Shown here in pieces: positions 21,426 through 33,786 of a DNA stretch of 45,000 nt. A program made the position numbers and the translations under genes. The stretch lies in NCBI RefSeq assembly GCF_964340395.1, contig NC_135549.1, positions 19,567,342 through 19,612,341 on the forward strand, written 5' to 3'. Positions within the stretch are counted from its first letter, which is position 1, and the number at the start of each line of letters is the position of its first letter. The DNA comes from Glandiceps talaboti (Eukaryota > Hemichordata > Enteropneusta > Spengelidae). The notes under the pieces are model-generated. The model did no database searches and was not told where the DNA came from. It saw only the letters and a program-made list of their open reading frames with translations.

Positions 21426-24421
21426 ATTTATACGACTATATGGTGACCAGTGGTAAATGTTCGCTTATCTCCGATGCAGCGGCGTACACTAATGAGACAA
21501 AACGATGTAACCTGTATTTAACTGAAAACAACAATCTATGTCTCATTAATGTACTGATAAGAACAAGCTTCTAAACCAATGATCCGAAATGTAGACATGA
21601 GAACAAATTCTACCCCAAAAACAACACCAGAACAAACAACATGAGAAGTAGATTAGTCCGACTATCTTGTTACGTAATTGTGCTAGTCGCCATCCAACGT
21701 GAACAAACAGACCTTGGCAAATTGATTTAATCATTTGATAATCGTAGAAGCATGAACACTCTGGGTAATGGCTTAATACCTCCCAATTCCTGGTATAAAG
21801 TATATGTTGCTCTGTTAGTAATGTTGCATTGGACACTGTTCTCTCTATAGAGACGCCTTTTATTAATACATGTATATAAACGTGCATGCATGCATGCGTA
21901 TGCTGTATGTGTGTTTATATATACATAATAACACTTCCTTTAATATGGCACAGAATTTGCATTTAATATAGTGATCTTCCATTGCATTCTGCCTCAAGGG
22001 ATATTTCGCATGAGGTGTATAGAGTGTGTTTTATTGTGATACTAAAGTACGGCGTTTTAATTGTCAAAGCGACCAGGAATATTAAATGTTATTGTATAAG
22101 TTGCGTTCAATGAATATTTATTTTAGTCTCCCTAACATCACTTGGGCAGTTGAAAGCGTTCAGCAATATAAATACAAAGAATATGATCATGACGACACTT
22201 TAATATACCCTAAAGATATGTCCAAGTTAACATAGGCATTTTCAAACACCGCTAAGACTACCGTTTTTCCGACCCACATCTTTCATATTTCAAACACGTA
22301 TGTAACAAGTCAAGAGGTCAGTATGATTTGTGTTACGACATATTAATCATCTTTTGCATTTGTGAAATTCCTGCAATGGAATATGCAATATATCTCCTAC
22401 CTCTCAATGTATGGGTTAACGATGTTAAATATCATTAATTGTACATCCGATGAGACGCTAAACAAACATAAACTATGCAAACATTTTAGAAATGCATGGT
22501 ATTGTCCACATGAATGGATCATTTGGACAGGGATATCATAACCATCTCTCATCACAGTTAGTTATTTGGCAAAACGTATTGTAATCATACAAGACTTAAT
22601 GCAGTATTCGCTTCAGAAATGTACGTCTTAAAAGCCCTTGGCGTTACTTTGTACAAGAAACGTCAACTGATTCCTAGGCCACATTGAGAATACAAATTAA
22701 TGAAAGGTAACCAAAAAAACACAGAACAAAATGATCAAAAATGATCCACAGGCTTCTTCGTAATGACCTCAAAACAATTTGTAAACTCTATAGGTAAAAA
22801 TAATAAATTGACCATTTTCTTGTCAACATGCTTGTACTGAACAACTGCATTTTTTTATAATGATTTGAAAATGGCATGGAAGAATCTTTCATATGGCAAG
22901 GCTTTGTGTGATTCGAGCTACTTCGATTTGTAACCAAAGTTTTCCACAAAGTGCATTCTTTCTAAGTCCTATTTTTATAAGACTTACCCCATGATCATTG
23001 CTGACAAGCTCGTCTCAGTATAGAATGTCCATAGTGTATGTTGTAGTTAATTACATTCGACAATGTATTGAAAGTTAAATGTGGGGTTGGGTGGAAAGTA
23101 ATGAAAATTCATTTTGTAGTTCTCACGACGCGATGGCGATATTACAGTGTCTACTTTTCCCCCAGTCTAGCTATTGCAAATTTATTAACTTTCATTACAC
23201 AGATCGAAGAGAGACACGTTTTCTGTCATAGCAATCACAACTTACAAACGCATGCGGAGATACGTTCGCATTCGATATTCCATGTCTATCTATATGTAGT
23301 GGCTATTTTACGTCATGATTGGCCTTGCTCACGCTTGCAACACTAATTAACCATTGGCCACCTCGTTCTTTAGCTATTACATTTTGTATCTAAAATTGAA
23401 GAAAGTTGATTCGTGATTTCTTTTTCCAATGGCAGTGCTGCTCGTCAAATATCACGTAACGTGTCACAAAATGGTCGCATCACATGTGTGCACACGCGAG
23501 CCATTGACATTATCAGATATTTTACTTTAGCATCACCCCATGTTTAATGTTATGATATACGAATAAGGAAAATATTCTCTCCACAATATCTGCTAACGTT
23601 AAGCTAAACATGTGCACATCCATAGTCACTCATGAAATTATTAAAAAACATACCAACAAGATAACATACACTTGAATAGCTTGCGTGTTTGTTCCCTAAT
23701 AATGGTGTTGAATATCTACCTGTATGAGGCTTGGCATATGCTTTTAAAGATAACAACGTTTAGGTTTGGGCATGTGGCATTAAAATTACAACGTCTAATA
23801 ATTCATGCATATCACCTATCTCCGAACGCTTTCTCGACAACAAATTAATAATGCAATCATCTCAAAGACAAACGAGCAATAATACATGGTAAGCCTTAGT
23901 ACGACGGGTCAAATATGAAGATTAGGGCGAACTCCATGGTAACGATAATATAGGATTCCAAGTGAAAGGAACATGACCAGGAACTTATGTGCATTTTGTG
24001 TCATTTCAGTTATAAAGTATATTGAAACAAGCCTAAAAATTAGTAAACACGGGTAGAACTCATTATAGACTGGTATACTGAATCTATATATACAATCTTT
24101 GCGCATGACATGTTTTCAATCAGACACTTAGTCCCAACTCAAATGATACAGAGTGCTATGCAAACGTTAACTTTATATTCATATGCTATCTGTAATCACC
24201 TTCTCTGCCCATAACGTTTCAAATGTGCATACCTTTTCGCACTAGAGAGAAATTAGCTTTACATTCGGACAAAGTTGTTTTGCTATCATGATATGTCATT
24301 CGTGTAAGTAGACTCAAACTTTATTGTGTGGAAAAAACGCCAGAGGGTATTAAGTCATGTATCCTCACTAAACCAATATTAGACTGGATTTATTTACTTC
24401 CCATCCAACATGCACATACAG

Positions 24422-24423
<2 letters not shown>
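21426..24423. other. Gene-free stretch
   Basis: About 3 kb without a supportable exon. A short TGCA run lies at about 21884-21899. Open frames up to 113 codons show no family signature and a composition expected of noncoding AT-rich DNA. Confidence 0.45.
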
Positions 24424-24464
<41 letters not shown>

Positions 24465-24476
24465 CACACACACACG
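24424..24476. repeat. (AC)n microsatellite
   Basis: About 25 AC units with one GAA interruption. Confidence 0.95.
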
Positions 24477-25475
24477 TCCGTCTACAAATAGACATATACG
24501 CAACAAATCCTTCCAACGAATTACAAGTACTTAAATTTTGTTCCTGCAGCTATCAAATCCCGTAAATGAATTTCTCCTTTGACAGCGTAACAGAAATCAA
24601 TTTGACTTAAGGTCTTCCAAACTAACCCCGAATTATCATCAAACTCACAGTACACTGTACTTAATCTTCGAACACGCATTCGTTATTATGTGAAAAGGCT
24701 GGAACTGTGTGCTTTTTACGTTAGCAGTGTCCCTCTTGGGTTTCCATCATTCCTAATTGCATTGTTAGTGTAAACGTAGATGGAAGCAAAAGTCAAATAA
24801 ATGGCTCATACCTAACCTTTAGTTATTACTCCTGATGTCAAAATGTCATTCAGGACGGAAAGAAACGAAGAAGTACATGTTTTCTTTTTCGACGACATTA
24901 CAATATTCCAGAACGATTAATGCACAGAAGTTTTCGAAGTGTTCGCTGCAGTAGTTGTTAATATAAGACGTGTCCCATGGTCATCCATAAACAATCATAT
25001 AAATATTGTAAAAGGATGAGGTGAATATATCTAGATCTGTGGCCGAATCTGCTATATGGTGCTGATAGTCTAAGAGATTTTCTGTCACATTAAGACCATC
25101 CTACTGATATTTCACCCTGCATTGCCATTTTACGAGGTACGTGAACAATTACTGTTTCCCCTGAGTTAAATATGAAGGGCATTACATTTTGTCGAAATGC
25201 TACGTGCTTTTTTCTGTGTGTTCAGCGTAAATATCTTGTTAACATGACTAAAAAAAAAAGTACTATTATCATAAAGAACTGATTCCTCAAACTATCTAAT
25301 CGACTTCTGTCTCGACACCACTATAATCTCTCCCTGAAGCAACAATAGTTTTTTTTTTCGTATGCTCTGAACTATTAAAGAGCTATACGACAAATTTGTC
25401 CTGTTGATTGCTTCTGCTTTAAAAGGAGTCGTGCATTATAATAATTTTAAACACAATATCAAGTAATATACTTTG
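24477..25475. other. Gene-free stretch
   Basis: No exon or RNA gene recognised. Short homopolymer A and T runs only. Confidence 0.4.
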
Positions 25476-25525
25476 GAGTCGTTACACATTGTTTGACGAT
25501 CTTGCGATCATCAGACTAAGGGTCT
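25476..25525 (-). ncRNA. Hammerhead-like retroelement motif, degenerate
   Basis: On the minus strand CTGATGA (complement of 25508-25514) begins a hairpin GATC-GCAA-GATC with a GNRA loop. Then comes GTCAAAC in place of the active GAAAC arrangement, and a 3 bp stem III ACA-ATG-TGT (complement of 25484-25492). The next base could be the cleavage nucleotide. Stem I pairs only partly. The order of parts matches a short-stem-III type I hammerhead, but C replaces the catalytic G12, so self-cleavage is unlikely. It is probably the end of an old Penelope-like element copy. Confidence 0.35.
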
Positions 25526-26269
25526 AGTTTTATGAAGTTCCAAATTCAAATTTCAAAAATTCCATTTCACGTGATATGGGTACCGCGGTGCCACAGTGTT
25601 AGTTGGTCAATATATATCTATTTTGATGTTGGCACTTTGAGATAAATTCTGAACGTTTACAATACATTCGATTTGTCAGCATATATGATGTATAGCTTTT
25701 CTGCCAGGCAACGGTCATCACACCGCTTCGATACATTTGTATAGGATTTGTGATGATTGACTGGTCTATGCTATACTCTTGGCCTTTGCGATTTAAATTC
25801 CATACATGTTTGACAGCTCAGTACAGCTGTGGTATATCTTATTAGTGAGGGATTGTGGTTTTGAAACTAGTATCGGTTAAACTGATATGTTGTTTGCTGC
25901 TATCGTCTATCTTGTTTTTTTCACTTAGTTCACTTTATTGGGGTACATTGTACATATATTGAGGTACTAGCACCTAATAATTGCGTGCTTGTATTACGTT
26001 ATGAGTGAATGTTTATACTGCATACTGCTGCGCCTAGAGTAAGAATATTCGATTGATTTGAACAATTTACCATAGTGTTTGAATAGAAGGTTATGTTACC
26101 AAGGATAACATAAGGTCAATTAGACAGAGGAAAATCGAATGACACATTTTTGGTATACATACTGGGAATTAGGTGTTGTATAATTTTTCAGATATGTCTA
26201 TGGCACAAAGTAGTGAAGCCTTTATGCCAACATGACCGCTGTTTGACGAAAGCTGACAGGATAAGTCGT

Positions 26270-26549
26270 AAACAAAATAATTGTGTGTTTCCGATAACCT
26301 GACCTCAGAAAATAGGTTAGTTTTTTTTTTAAATTTCATTTCATCTTTTTAATTGCTTTAATTGTTTTTGAAAAATATTGCTTCGACCCGAAACGAAATT
26401 AAATGTCGGTCAGAAGACCCTTTCTGTGACAGTACAGACATCGCTGGAGAAAGAAAACAGATGTGCATGAAGGTCAAGAAGACAAAGAATTTCGTTATCC
26501 TTTTATTTTAGGTCGGCTTATCGGAAACATTATTCTTTTATTTGGCCTA
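26270..26549. mobile_element. Inverted-repeat element, ~280 bp
   Basis: The left arm (AAACAAAATAATTGTGTG then TTTCCGATAACCTGACCT, 26270-26306) is matched in inverse orientation by the right arm ending TTTGGCCTAA (26510-26549). The core GTTTCCGATAA..CGACCT is best conserved. The interior is AT-rich with no transposase frame. A partial copy lies at 18742-18890. It is a non-autonomous DNA transposon-like repeat of unknown superfamily. Confidence 0.55.
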
Positions 26550-26780
26550 AACATAAATTTTGCTTTAATTTGTATTACACGGTATTCATATGGAAATTAA
26601 AAATCATTCCTTGTTAGACTTATTCTAGACAGCAAGAATATTTTAGCAAGTCAAAATTGCGTCGCCATGTGAACCATTGTTATCGTTTAATCACAACAAA
26701 ACTTAATTATGTATGTGGTGCCTACAGAATGTATTTCTAATTTCATTTTCAGTCCGCATAGTTGAAGGCACATTAATAAT

Positions 26781-26931
26781 CGTTAAACAACACAGACTTC
26801 ATTACATGACGGAGACACTCCACTTGGTCGGCAAAAGTATCAGTTTGGTTCTGGCATCCTTGTAGCAAACGTAGGTACTCCTACCACTGTCTAAGGGAAC
26901 GAGTAGAATTTACGGCGGGGGGGGGGGGGGG
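26781..26931 (+). repeat. 150 bp duplicated module ending in G15, copy 1
   Basis: Over 90 percent identical by eye to 27028-27177. It ends in TACGGC followed by 15 G. Two frames stay open through most of the module in both copies, one of them ending in the same TAG. A good splice-acceptor-like site (TTTCATTTTCAG) lies about 30 bp upstream of copy 1. An inverted fragment of the module's end lies at 27665-27699. Confidence 0.9.
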
Positions 26932-27027
26932 TTGTGTCTTCCTTTCAATGAATATGTTAGTTATGTCTTGCTGTTACTGACTATGGTATTAATTATAGAT
27001 ACGTACTATCGAAGTCTCCTTAAGAAT

Positions 27028-27177
27028 TGTTAAACAACACAGACTTCATTGCATGACGGAGACACTCCACTTGGTCGGCAAAAGTATCAGTTTGGTTTTG
27101 GCAGCCTTGTAGCAAACGTGGGTACTCCTACCACTGTCCAAGAGAACGAGTAGAATGTACGGCGGGGGGGGGGGGGG
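27028..27177 (+). repeat. 150 bp duplicated module ending in G14, copy 2
   Basis: Second copy, 247 bp downstream of the first, ending in GTACGGC and 14 G. Differences are few and scattered, so the duplication looks fairly young. The sequence after the G-run is unrelated to that after copy 1. Confidence 0.9.
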
Positions 27178-27284
27178 AAAGGGTGTTTGAGGAGAAAATG
27201 TGACGGGCTATATATTTACCAAGTATATTTGTAAAATGCATTGCACCTTCGCCACAATAAGTTCTTACGCTTATATCCAGTGGT

Positions 27285-27286
<2 letters not shown>

Positions 27287-27371
<85 letters not shown>
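27287..27371. repeat. (TA)n microsatellite, ~85 bp
   Basis: About 42 perfect TA units. The open frames through it are artefacts. Confidence 0.97.
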
Positions 27372-27373
<2 letters not shown>

Positions 27374-27664
27374 AATCTCTGGAATATTGGTTTACCTTGC
27401 ACATTTGAAAAAATGTGTCCATGCAATTGTATAATAATGTATTGAGAAAAATATTTCTTGTTATGTATGGAAGCTGGAGTCGATTGCCACATTTATTGTA
27501 ATGTTACTGTAGTGTACCATAGAATTGTAAATCTCCAGAATGGCGGAAGTGATGTTGGTGGTGGTGGTTGGAGGATGGGGTACTATATAATACACATATA
27601 AAATGTGAGGGCTTCGAAAACGTTCATTTCGGGTATGCATTTTTTTGAGAGCGCGATCGAAGCT

Positions 27665-27699
27665 CCACCCCCTATACCGTAAATTCTGCTCGTGTCCAG
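27665..27699 (-). repeat. Inverted fragment of the G-run module
   Basis: CCGTAAATTCTGCTCGTGTCC is the inverse of the module end that reads GAACGAGTAGAATTTACGG. Next to it a C-run (CCACCCCC) takes the place of the G-run. A further C-run lies near 27722. Confidence 0.6.
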
Positions 27700-28077
27700 A
27701 ATGTAATAGTTTTTATTATCTCCCCCCGTCATGCGTATATGCAGTACACTTTTATCTTCTTTATGGATTAGTTGTCAAAAATGTCCTTTAGCAATGTACT
27801 TTTAATACACGACCATGGGGGTTGAAGATGACCCTGGAATATCCAGGTTTAAATCCAGACACGGTGATCTCTTGATTTACCTATTAAGAGAAATACGAAA
27901 CTCACCAAAGAAGGCCTGACTTTGCACGTATGTACATCTATACACAGGATATAGCTTATCTTTTGCAATATTTATCAACAACGAGAGGAAACCTAATATT
28001 ACCGAGATATTCAATATGCTCTTCATATCCTGTTTATTCATTGCACTTCGAATGAAGTTACACCGTGAAACCGAAGA
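27700..28077. other. Gene-free stretch, possible SINE body
   Basis: A box-B-like GGTTTAAATCC lies near 27846, and the stretch leads into the pentanucleotide array. A SINE reading is weak because no box A is seen. Confidence 0.25.
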
Positions 28078-28165
28078 TCATATCATATCATATCATATCA
28101 TATCATATCATATCATATCATATCATATCATAGCATATCATAGCATATCATAGCATATCATATCA
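28078..28165. repeat. (TATCA)n pentanucleotide array with TAGCA variants
   Basis: About 17 units. The right part alternates TAGCA and TATCA, giving a 10 bp higher-order period. The flanks (GCACTTCGAATGAAG before, GGCTAATAGCC...GAGCTGATCA after) look like the 3' tail of an interspersed element, which is inferred. Confidence 0.9.
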
Positions 28166-28200
28166 CAGCTAGAAAAGGCTAATAGCCTATGAGCTGATCA

Positions 28201-29809
28201 AATGTCAAATTGTCACAAAAAAATTAATCACCAAAACATACATTTAGTAACAAAGTTTGTGTGGATTAGTTCATGGTCCGCGCCGAGTGTCCTTCTCATT
28301 AATACCTCTAAACGGTACTTTGACTTATTGCAGGATTGTCTGCATTTATCAGTTACAAGGTCTCCACGTCGTCCTCTGAATGGCAATATCAAGTCGCCAT
28401 TAATTCACGATGAATAAGTCAAAAGACCTTTTTCTATTCAATCTACAGCAAGTGTCGGGGAAACATTTTAAGCTTTGTTCTTCTGAATCATTTCCATTCA
28501 GAAAGGGTTTCTCAGTGCCCAACAAAATCAACAAAAGGCCAGGTCAAATAACTTTGTGATGTATTCGCCACAATCAGTGTCAACATCTGAGCAATTGCTT
28601 TCTTAAAATATACCATTTTTATGTGAGGATACTTACTCTCAAGTATGAGGCTTAGGTAGTTTAACAAGATGATTTTTAAGTGGTACCCTCCTGTGCTAAT
28701 CTAACAGCTAAGTGTTTATATTACCCTGACCTTATCACCATGCGTTCATTTATATATCTTTTAGTTTTGCACTGTCGATGCTTTCGTGAAAGTGTTCCTA
28801 CTGTTCACTTGTGTCGACCTGACAGTGTGTGAAATCGTCTTTGAATGACAGGGTATCAAACCAAATGATTATAGTCTGAACTGGTTGAGGATTGATGAAA
28901 TTAGGTTTTGTTGAGAATTCTCCACAGTGAATGCAACTAATTTAAACATAACTATTGGAACAGTCTGGTCATGAAACGCTACACAGGTCAGTCAAACGAT
29001 AGCGCGCTATAACACAGTGAACATTCAAAGAATCTGCTATGGAAAAAGGTTTAGTTTCGTGTGCATTTGTATAAGATACTACCACGTGTAATATATGACT
29101 ACGAGCAATGATATTGCATCTGCATGTACGTACTTTGATATTCCCAAGTGAAGACGTCCAGTATCCTCTCAATTAATAAACGTTAATATATACCATTCGC
29201 CATTTTTGGAAGGAGATTATGTATTGAGTTTGTGTGCACTATTAGTGGGAGGAACTCAAAGTATGTCATCAAAGTGTGTATAGGGATGCAATCTGGTAAG
29301 CTGATGATTAACCTTGACCGGTTTTCGTTGAAGGTCAAAACGTAATAAGATGTACTCATACTAAGATGGATAAAATGTTATCGATTTGAGTAAATGTGAA
29401 AACCACAAGTAGTTACTTATGCAAACAACGCGCCAATTGCAGTAGACTCTGATAGTATCTTGTTTTAGAAGTTCAGTGCCAAGTAAACATGCAGCTGTTA
29501 TATATACAGTCTCACTCGAGCATCGTTTAGCAACCGTCCTTTTAGTACACAATCAGTGAAAAAAGTAAATACCCAAGTTTATTCAGCCTTATGCGCATAA
29601 TAGAAACTTCATATTACACATAGAATATTCATTTACAAGCACAAAGATATTTCATCTATAGTTACAGCTAATCACCTCTTGTACAGTTCCATAATAAATG
29701 ACAGAACATTAAACACGAGGTTAAATGTCTGCCCTATCCGTAAGCTGCATCTAAGCATGTAATCACAAAATACTGTCATCCGTAAAGGCTGATGTGAAAT
29801 AAAATCTCT
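28201..29809. other. Gene-free stretch
   Basis: No supported exon. A ~50 bp block near 29211-29262 (AGATTATGTATTGAG...AGTGGGAGGAA) is a partial copy of the duplicated sequence that follows. Confidence 0.4.
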
Positions 29810-30306
29810 TCTATGGAAAGAACAATTTGCATATTTAGACGTTTTATATTCTCATGTCAAAAAGTTACACTAATTAGTTGACTTTTTTTTAGAACTGATG
29901 AATAATACTTTCTGAAGAGAATTATGTATTGAGGTGATGTGCTCTTTTAGTGGGAGGAATGTGCTTGCATTATGGAATCATAGTAAATCGTTGCTGCGCA
30001 ATCGTTTTTCCAGATATGCGGTTTACATGGGTTTACAAACGACAACCTTAAACTGGAACAGCGCTTTGAAATGTCGTTAAGAGTACATACATATATAGGC
30101 CATACCCAAAAGCTTTCAAACATATGTGTTCATTGACTTAGTTGTTTTATGCTATAGCCAAAAGAATGTACTGTATACGTGACCAAAACATACATTTTCC
30201 ATGAAACTAAAACACAATCTGTTATGTTCAACTTAATAATAGACCATATACATTTAGAGTCTATGAAGTAATTACTTATGATTAATATTTTCATCCCATA
30301 GCACTT
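29810..30306 (+). repeat. Tandem duplication, unit 1
   Basis: Runs from CTATGGAAAGAACAATTTGC to TTTTCATCCCATAGCACTTA and aligns along its length with unit 2. Shared blocks include ACTAATTAGTTGAC, GAGAATTATGTATTGAGG, GGAATCATAGTAAATC, CTTTGAAATGTCGTTAAG and ACATACATTTTCCATGAA. No open frame is conserved between the units. Confidence 0.9.
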
Positions 30307-30905
30307 ACTATGGAAAGAGCAATTTGCATATCATCAAGACGTTTTATATTCCCATGTACAAAAGTTGCACTAATTAGTTGACCTGTTTTTAGAACTGATT
30401 TACGAATAATATTTTCTGACGAGAATTATGTATTGAGGGAATGTGTACTTTTCATGGGCGGCATTTGTTCGCATTCTGGAATCATAGTAAATCATTGCTT
30501 CGAATGCGCTTTAGAATTGCGCCATCGTGTTTTCAGATATTCAGCTTACATGGGCTTTTAGAAATGACAGCATTAAACTGGAACAGTGCTTTGAAATGTC
30601 GTTAAGCGTTCATAAATAACCCATACACCAAAAGCTTTCAACACATATGTGTTTATTGACTGCTATATTTGAAAGTGTGTATGATTACATTAGAAGAGTT
30701 GTTTGATACTGTAGCCAAAGGAATGTACCGTATAATTGACAATGTAAAACATACATTTTCCATGAAGCTAAAACACAATCTATTATGTTTTACTTAATAA
30801 TAGACTAAGATATACATTTCGAGTCTATGACGCACTTACCTTTGTTTAATTAATGATGAATAGTCCTTTCATGGCAAACTGTATTTTCATCCCATAACAC
30901 CTACT
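30307..30905 (+). repeat. Tandem duplication, unit 2
   Basis: Directly abuts unit 1 and is about 100 bp longer because of small insertions. The end block (TATTTTCATCCCATAACACC) mirrors the unit 1 end. Divergence with many indels argues against selection for coding. Confidence 0.9.
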
Positions 30906-32084
30906 ACGCAAGAAAAATTATCCAAAATGCATCAAATATGTATGTCTGCTTCTCTACATTGCTTGCTATGATATCTACCTCATGCATGCCTTGTTGTTGG
31001 ATGTATCTCATCAGAGTAATGAGCCATGTAACATAAGCCTTCAAACCTGCTAGACGACAAAAGGTTAAGACTTAGTTGTCCAAAACGTGTCAGACGTCTG
31101 TGTATTTTCAGGAGCAATATCTTTACATAACAGAAATTTTAGGTTTAAACTAAATTTTAATGTTAAAGTAAGTTGTGGTTTATCTTTTGCGCTAAATGTG
31201 TACGTTATTGCCCAATCAAGTAATTCGACATTTTCATACAGTAAATGAAACATGTTAACCAGAATGCAAACAACGTACCATGCCGATCGTAGACGGGCAT
31301 ATTCTCAACGGGAGCTATTTATAGATCAAAATTGTTGCTTTATACACAACTGAAAATCAAGTTACAGTAAGAATAAAGCACATGTCTAATTTCCTGGTCG
31401 ACGTAACCCTTGTGGAAACCCAAGTTTGTTCTTTATTGATCTCAATGCACATAACAGGACCTACTAAGATACTCTATCTTGCAAGCCACGCTCCACTGAA
31501 TTAGCAAACTCTCAGACCATAATAGTGATATGAGGCAGAAATGAATAAATACAAAACATGTTACTTCTTATGAACCTTCTAACCTTTCCTATTGCAGACT
31601 AGGAGAAATCAATTGACTTGTCTCTTTGAAGTCCTTCAAGTGAAAATCAAATGTTCACCAATCTTTCTGTATATGTCATTTCAATTCTTACCAAACGGAA
31701 AACTATGAAGTTAATTTAACAAATTGGATATCGAACTAGCTTCCTAATTCGCTATGAACTATGAACAAATTCTTGTTGTTTTCAATAAAAAGAAATCCTC
31801 TGCTTGTAGGATCAAATATTAATGAAATTCTTGTATATTGATATCTCAAGCATGCTCGGTGACAGTAACGAAGTCACTGAAGCTTATAGATATAGCTAAT
31901 ACACCATAGACTGAACTAAGTTTGAAAATCTTTCATAGTATTATAACGAGTCGCTTGTCTTGACTTAAGAACAATGTCAGGGATGAGTCAGATATGTTTA
32001 GACGTTGATTTAGTAATTTGGAAGAGCTTACGTTGGTGTTGTAGAAAGCAAACTGCACAATAGTCTATATGCTTACTTGGAACA
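30906..32084. other. Gene-free stretch
   Basis: AT-rich, with no exon, RNA gene or element end recognised. Confidence 0.4.
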
Positions 32085-32215
32085 TTACGTTATGTTGGCC
32101 CGAAGTTAAGTTCTCCTGAAAGTCAAACTCAAACCCGGAGCCAGGTGAGAAATGTTCACGGTTCTGAGGTAGGAGACCAAGTGTCGAATTAACTAAAATT
32201 AAGTAACCAACCAAC
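32085..32215 (-). mobile_element. Possible tRNA-derived SINE fragment
   Basis: On the minus strand a box-B-like GGTTTGAGTTT (complement of 32125-32135) is preceded by an ACCTCAGAACCGTG run that could be a decayed box A. GGAGAACTTAACTTCGGGCC follows. No target-site duplication or clean tail is seen. Confidence 0.3.
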
Positions 32216-32974
32216 AAACAAACATTCGACGTTTTGTCTTCACAATAATCAAATTTAAATAAATGTAAATGAACTTAATGGGTATCCTGGAACATGTAAC
32301 AGTCATATTATGTTGCATTTAAATCCACGCGAACCTGTGCAATAAAAGTTAATCTTTTTCTGATAGATATTTGGCGAAATGTAACATGCGATCTAAAGTT
32401 CAATTGTGTAAACTGCAATCTTTTAATCTCTATAAATCTATGCATATCAGATCTTAAGTATTTCCTGCTGAATTATAGGGGAAATAACCTTGCTACGTAT
32501 TGCAACGCATTCTCTCCACGGAAAGTTTTATTGTAAGAGGATAAAAAACAACGGGGAAAAAAAACAATAATGCGATTTTGAAATGAGTTTAGGATTATGA
32601 GATTTTGACAGATATGTCCTTGTCCTAGATTTTCAGGATTGCTTATATCAAAGTTTTGACAACGATCCCAATTGTGTAACTTTAATCTACCGTCTGCCCA
32701 TGGCCACAACAGTGTCAATAATTAATATTTCACCTTATGGTACATTATAACGCCTTTCCAATCTTAGTACTGTCTACTGTCCGTTGGGGAACAAATTGTA
32801 CATGTTTTCTGGAGCATCATAAACAAATTAAATGGTAAATATTGAATGTGGTAGACCATGTATTGGAAGTTGGAAGTTTGAAGTCCCCTTTCAGCGTTCG
32901 TACTATACAGGTACAATGGAGTGTGCATTCCATAGTAACCATGTCATGATTATAACAACATGATTCACTCATGA
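32216..32974. other. Gene-free stretch
   Basis: Nothing supportable recognised. Confidence 0.4.
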
Positions 32975-32977
32975 ACA

Positions 32978-33008
<31 letters not shown>
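32975..33008. repeat. (CA)n microsatellite
   Basis: About 17 CA units with one AT interruption. Confidence 0.93.
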
Positions 33009-33453
33009 CTGCGTATGTACTATCAATATATTTACTCTTCCAAGCTGTTACCTGTTTTAGAGCTGTTTCATTCCAGCCTAAGGGGCTCTTGGTTCTAACC
33101 AGCCACTCTTACAAAACAATCCTCAGGTACTATTTTGTACAATTTGTAATGATAGATTCCTCCACATTTTTTCATCTTCACATTTTGAGTGAAATAAATG
33201 GCCTGTCACCATTGTCTTTGATTCGTGATTACAAAACCCCGATATCACGAGTATTCCTACCACTATATCATGAATACTTTCCAGTTGCATTAGGTACGAA
33301 TGTCAAAAGAGTATAAGTACATCGACGAATATATTGTACACAACACAACACAACACTCAGAATGAACAGAACACAAATGCCACATTTTCTTACAACTTGA
33401 CTTATGTGTACCGTACTGTGATGTAGTAAGTGTTGCAGTCTAAAACATTTTCC

Positions 33454-33515
33454 AACGAGGTGCCTCATGCGCGCACCTCATGCTGAGTTGATTTTGTTTG
33501 TCTCAGCACCTCGTT
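33454..33515. repeat. Compact nested hairpin
   Basis: Outer arms AACGAGGTGC (33454-33463) and GCACCTCGTT (33506-33515) are perfectly complementary. Inside is a second hairpin TGCTGAG/CTCAGCA and the small palindrome TGCGCGCA. It is unusually CpG-rich for its surroundings. Confidence 0.7.
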
Positions 33516-33700
33516 AAACTGTCACATCTAATTCCATATGGATGAGACGAACCAAATACAGCATGCCTGGGGTAACGTTTCACAATGTATCTGTTAAACA
33601 CAGGAACACATAAATATCAAGATATGCCAACAGAACGAAAAGGTCATAACAGGTACTGTATTTCATTTCTTGGCACTTTACATTATAGTGGAGCATCAGA

Positions 33701-33701
<1 letters not shown>

Positions 33702-33784
<83 letters not shown>
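33702..33784. repeat. (TA)n tract abutting hammerhead repeat
   Basis: About 41 TA units that run directly into the TTCTACCCCTGATGAG start of the hammerhead unit. Confidence 0.97.

Positions 33785-33786
<2 letters not shown>

Noticed and set aside
27200-27492. Open frames of Ile/Tyr repeats over (TA)n
   Set aside because: They are translations of dinucleotide repeats on both strands, as are similar frames at 3.6, 8.9, 33.7 and 33.9 kb.
28078-28165. CRISPR-like regular array
   Set aside because: The repeat is a pure pentanucleotide with no spacers, in an animal-type genome.
30990-31030. CTGATGAG on the minus strand near 31.0 kb
   Set aside because: The sequence that follows cannot form stem II and lacks GAAA.
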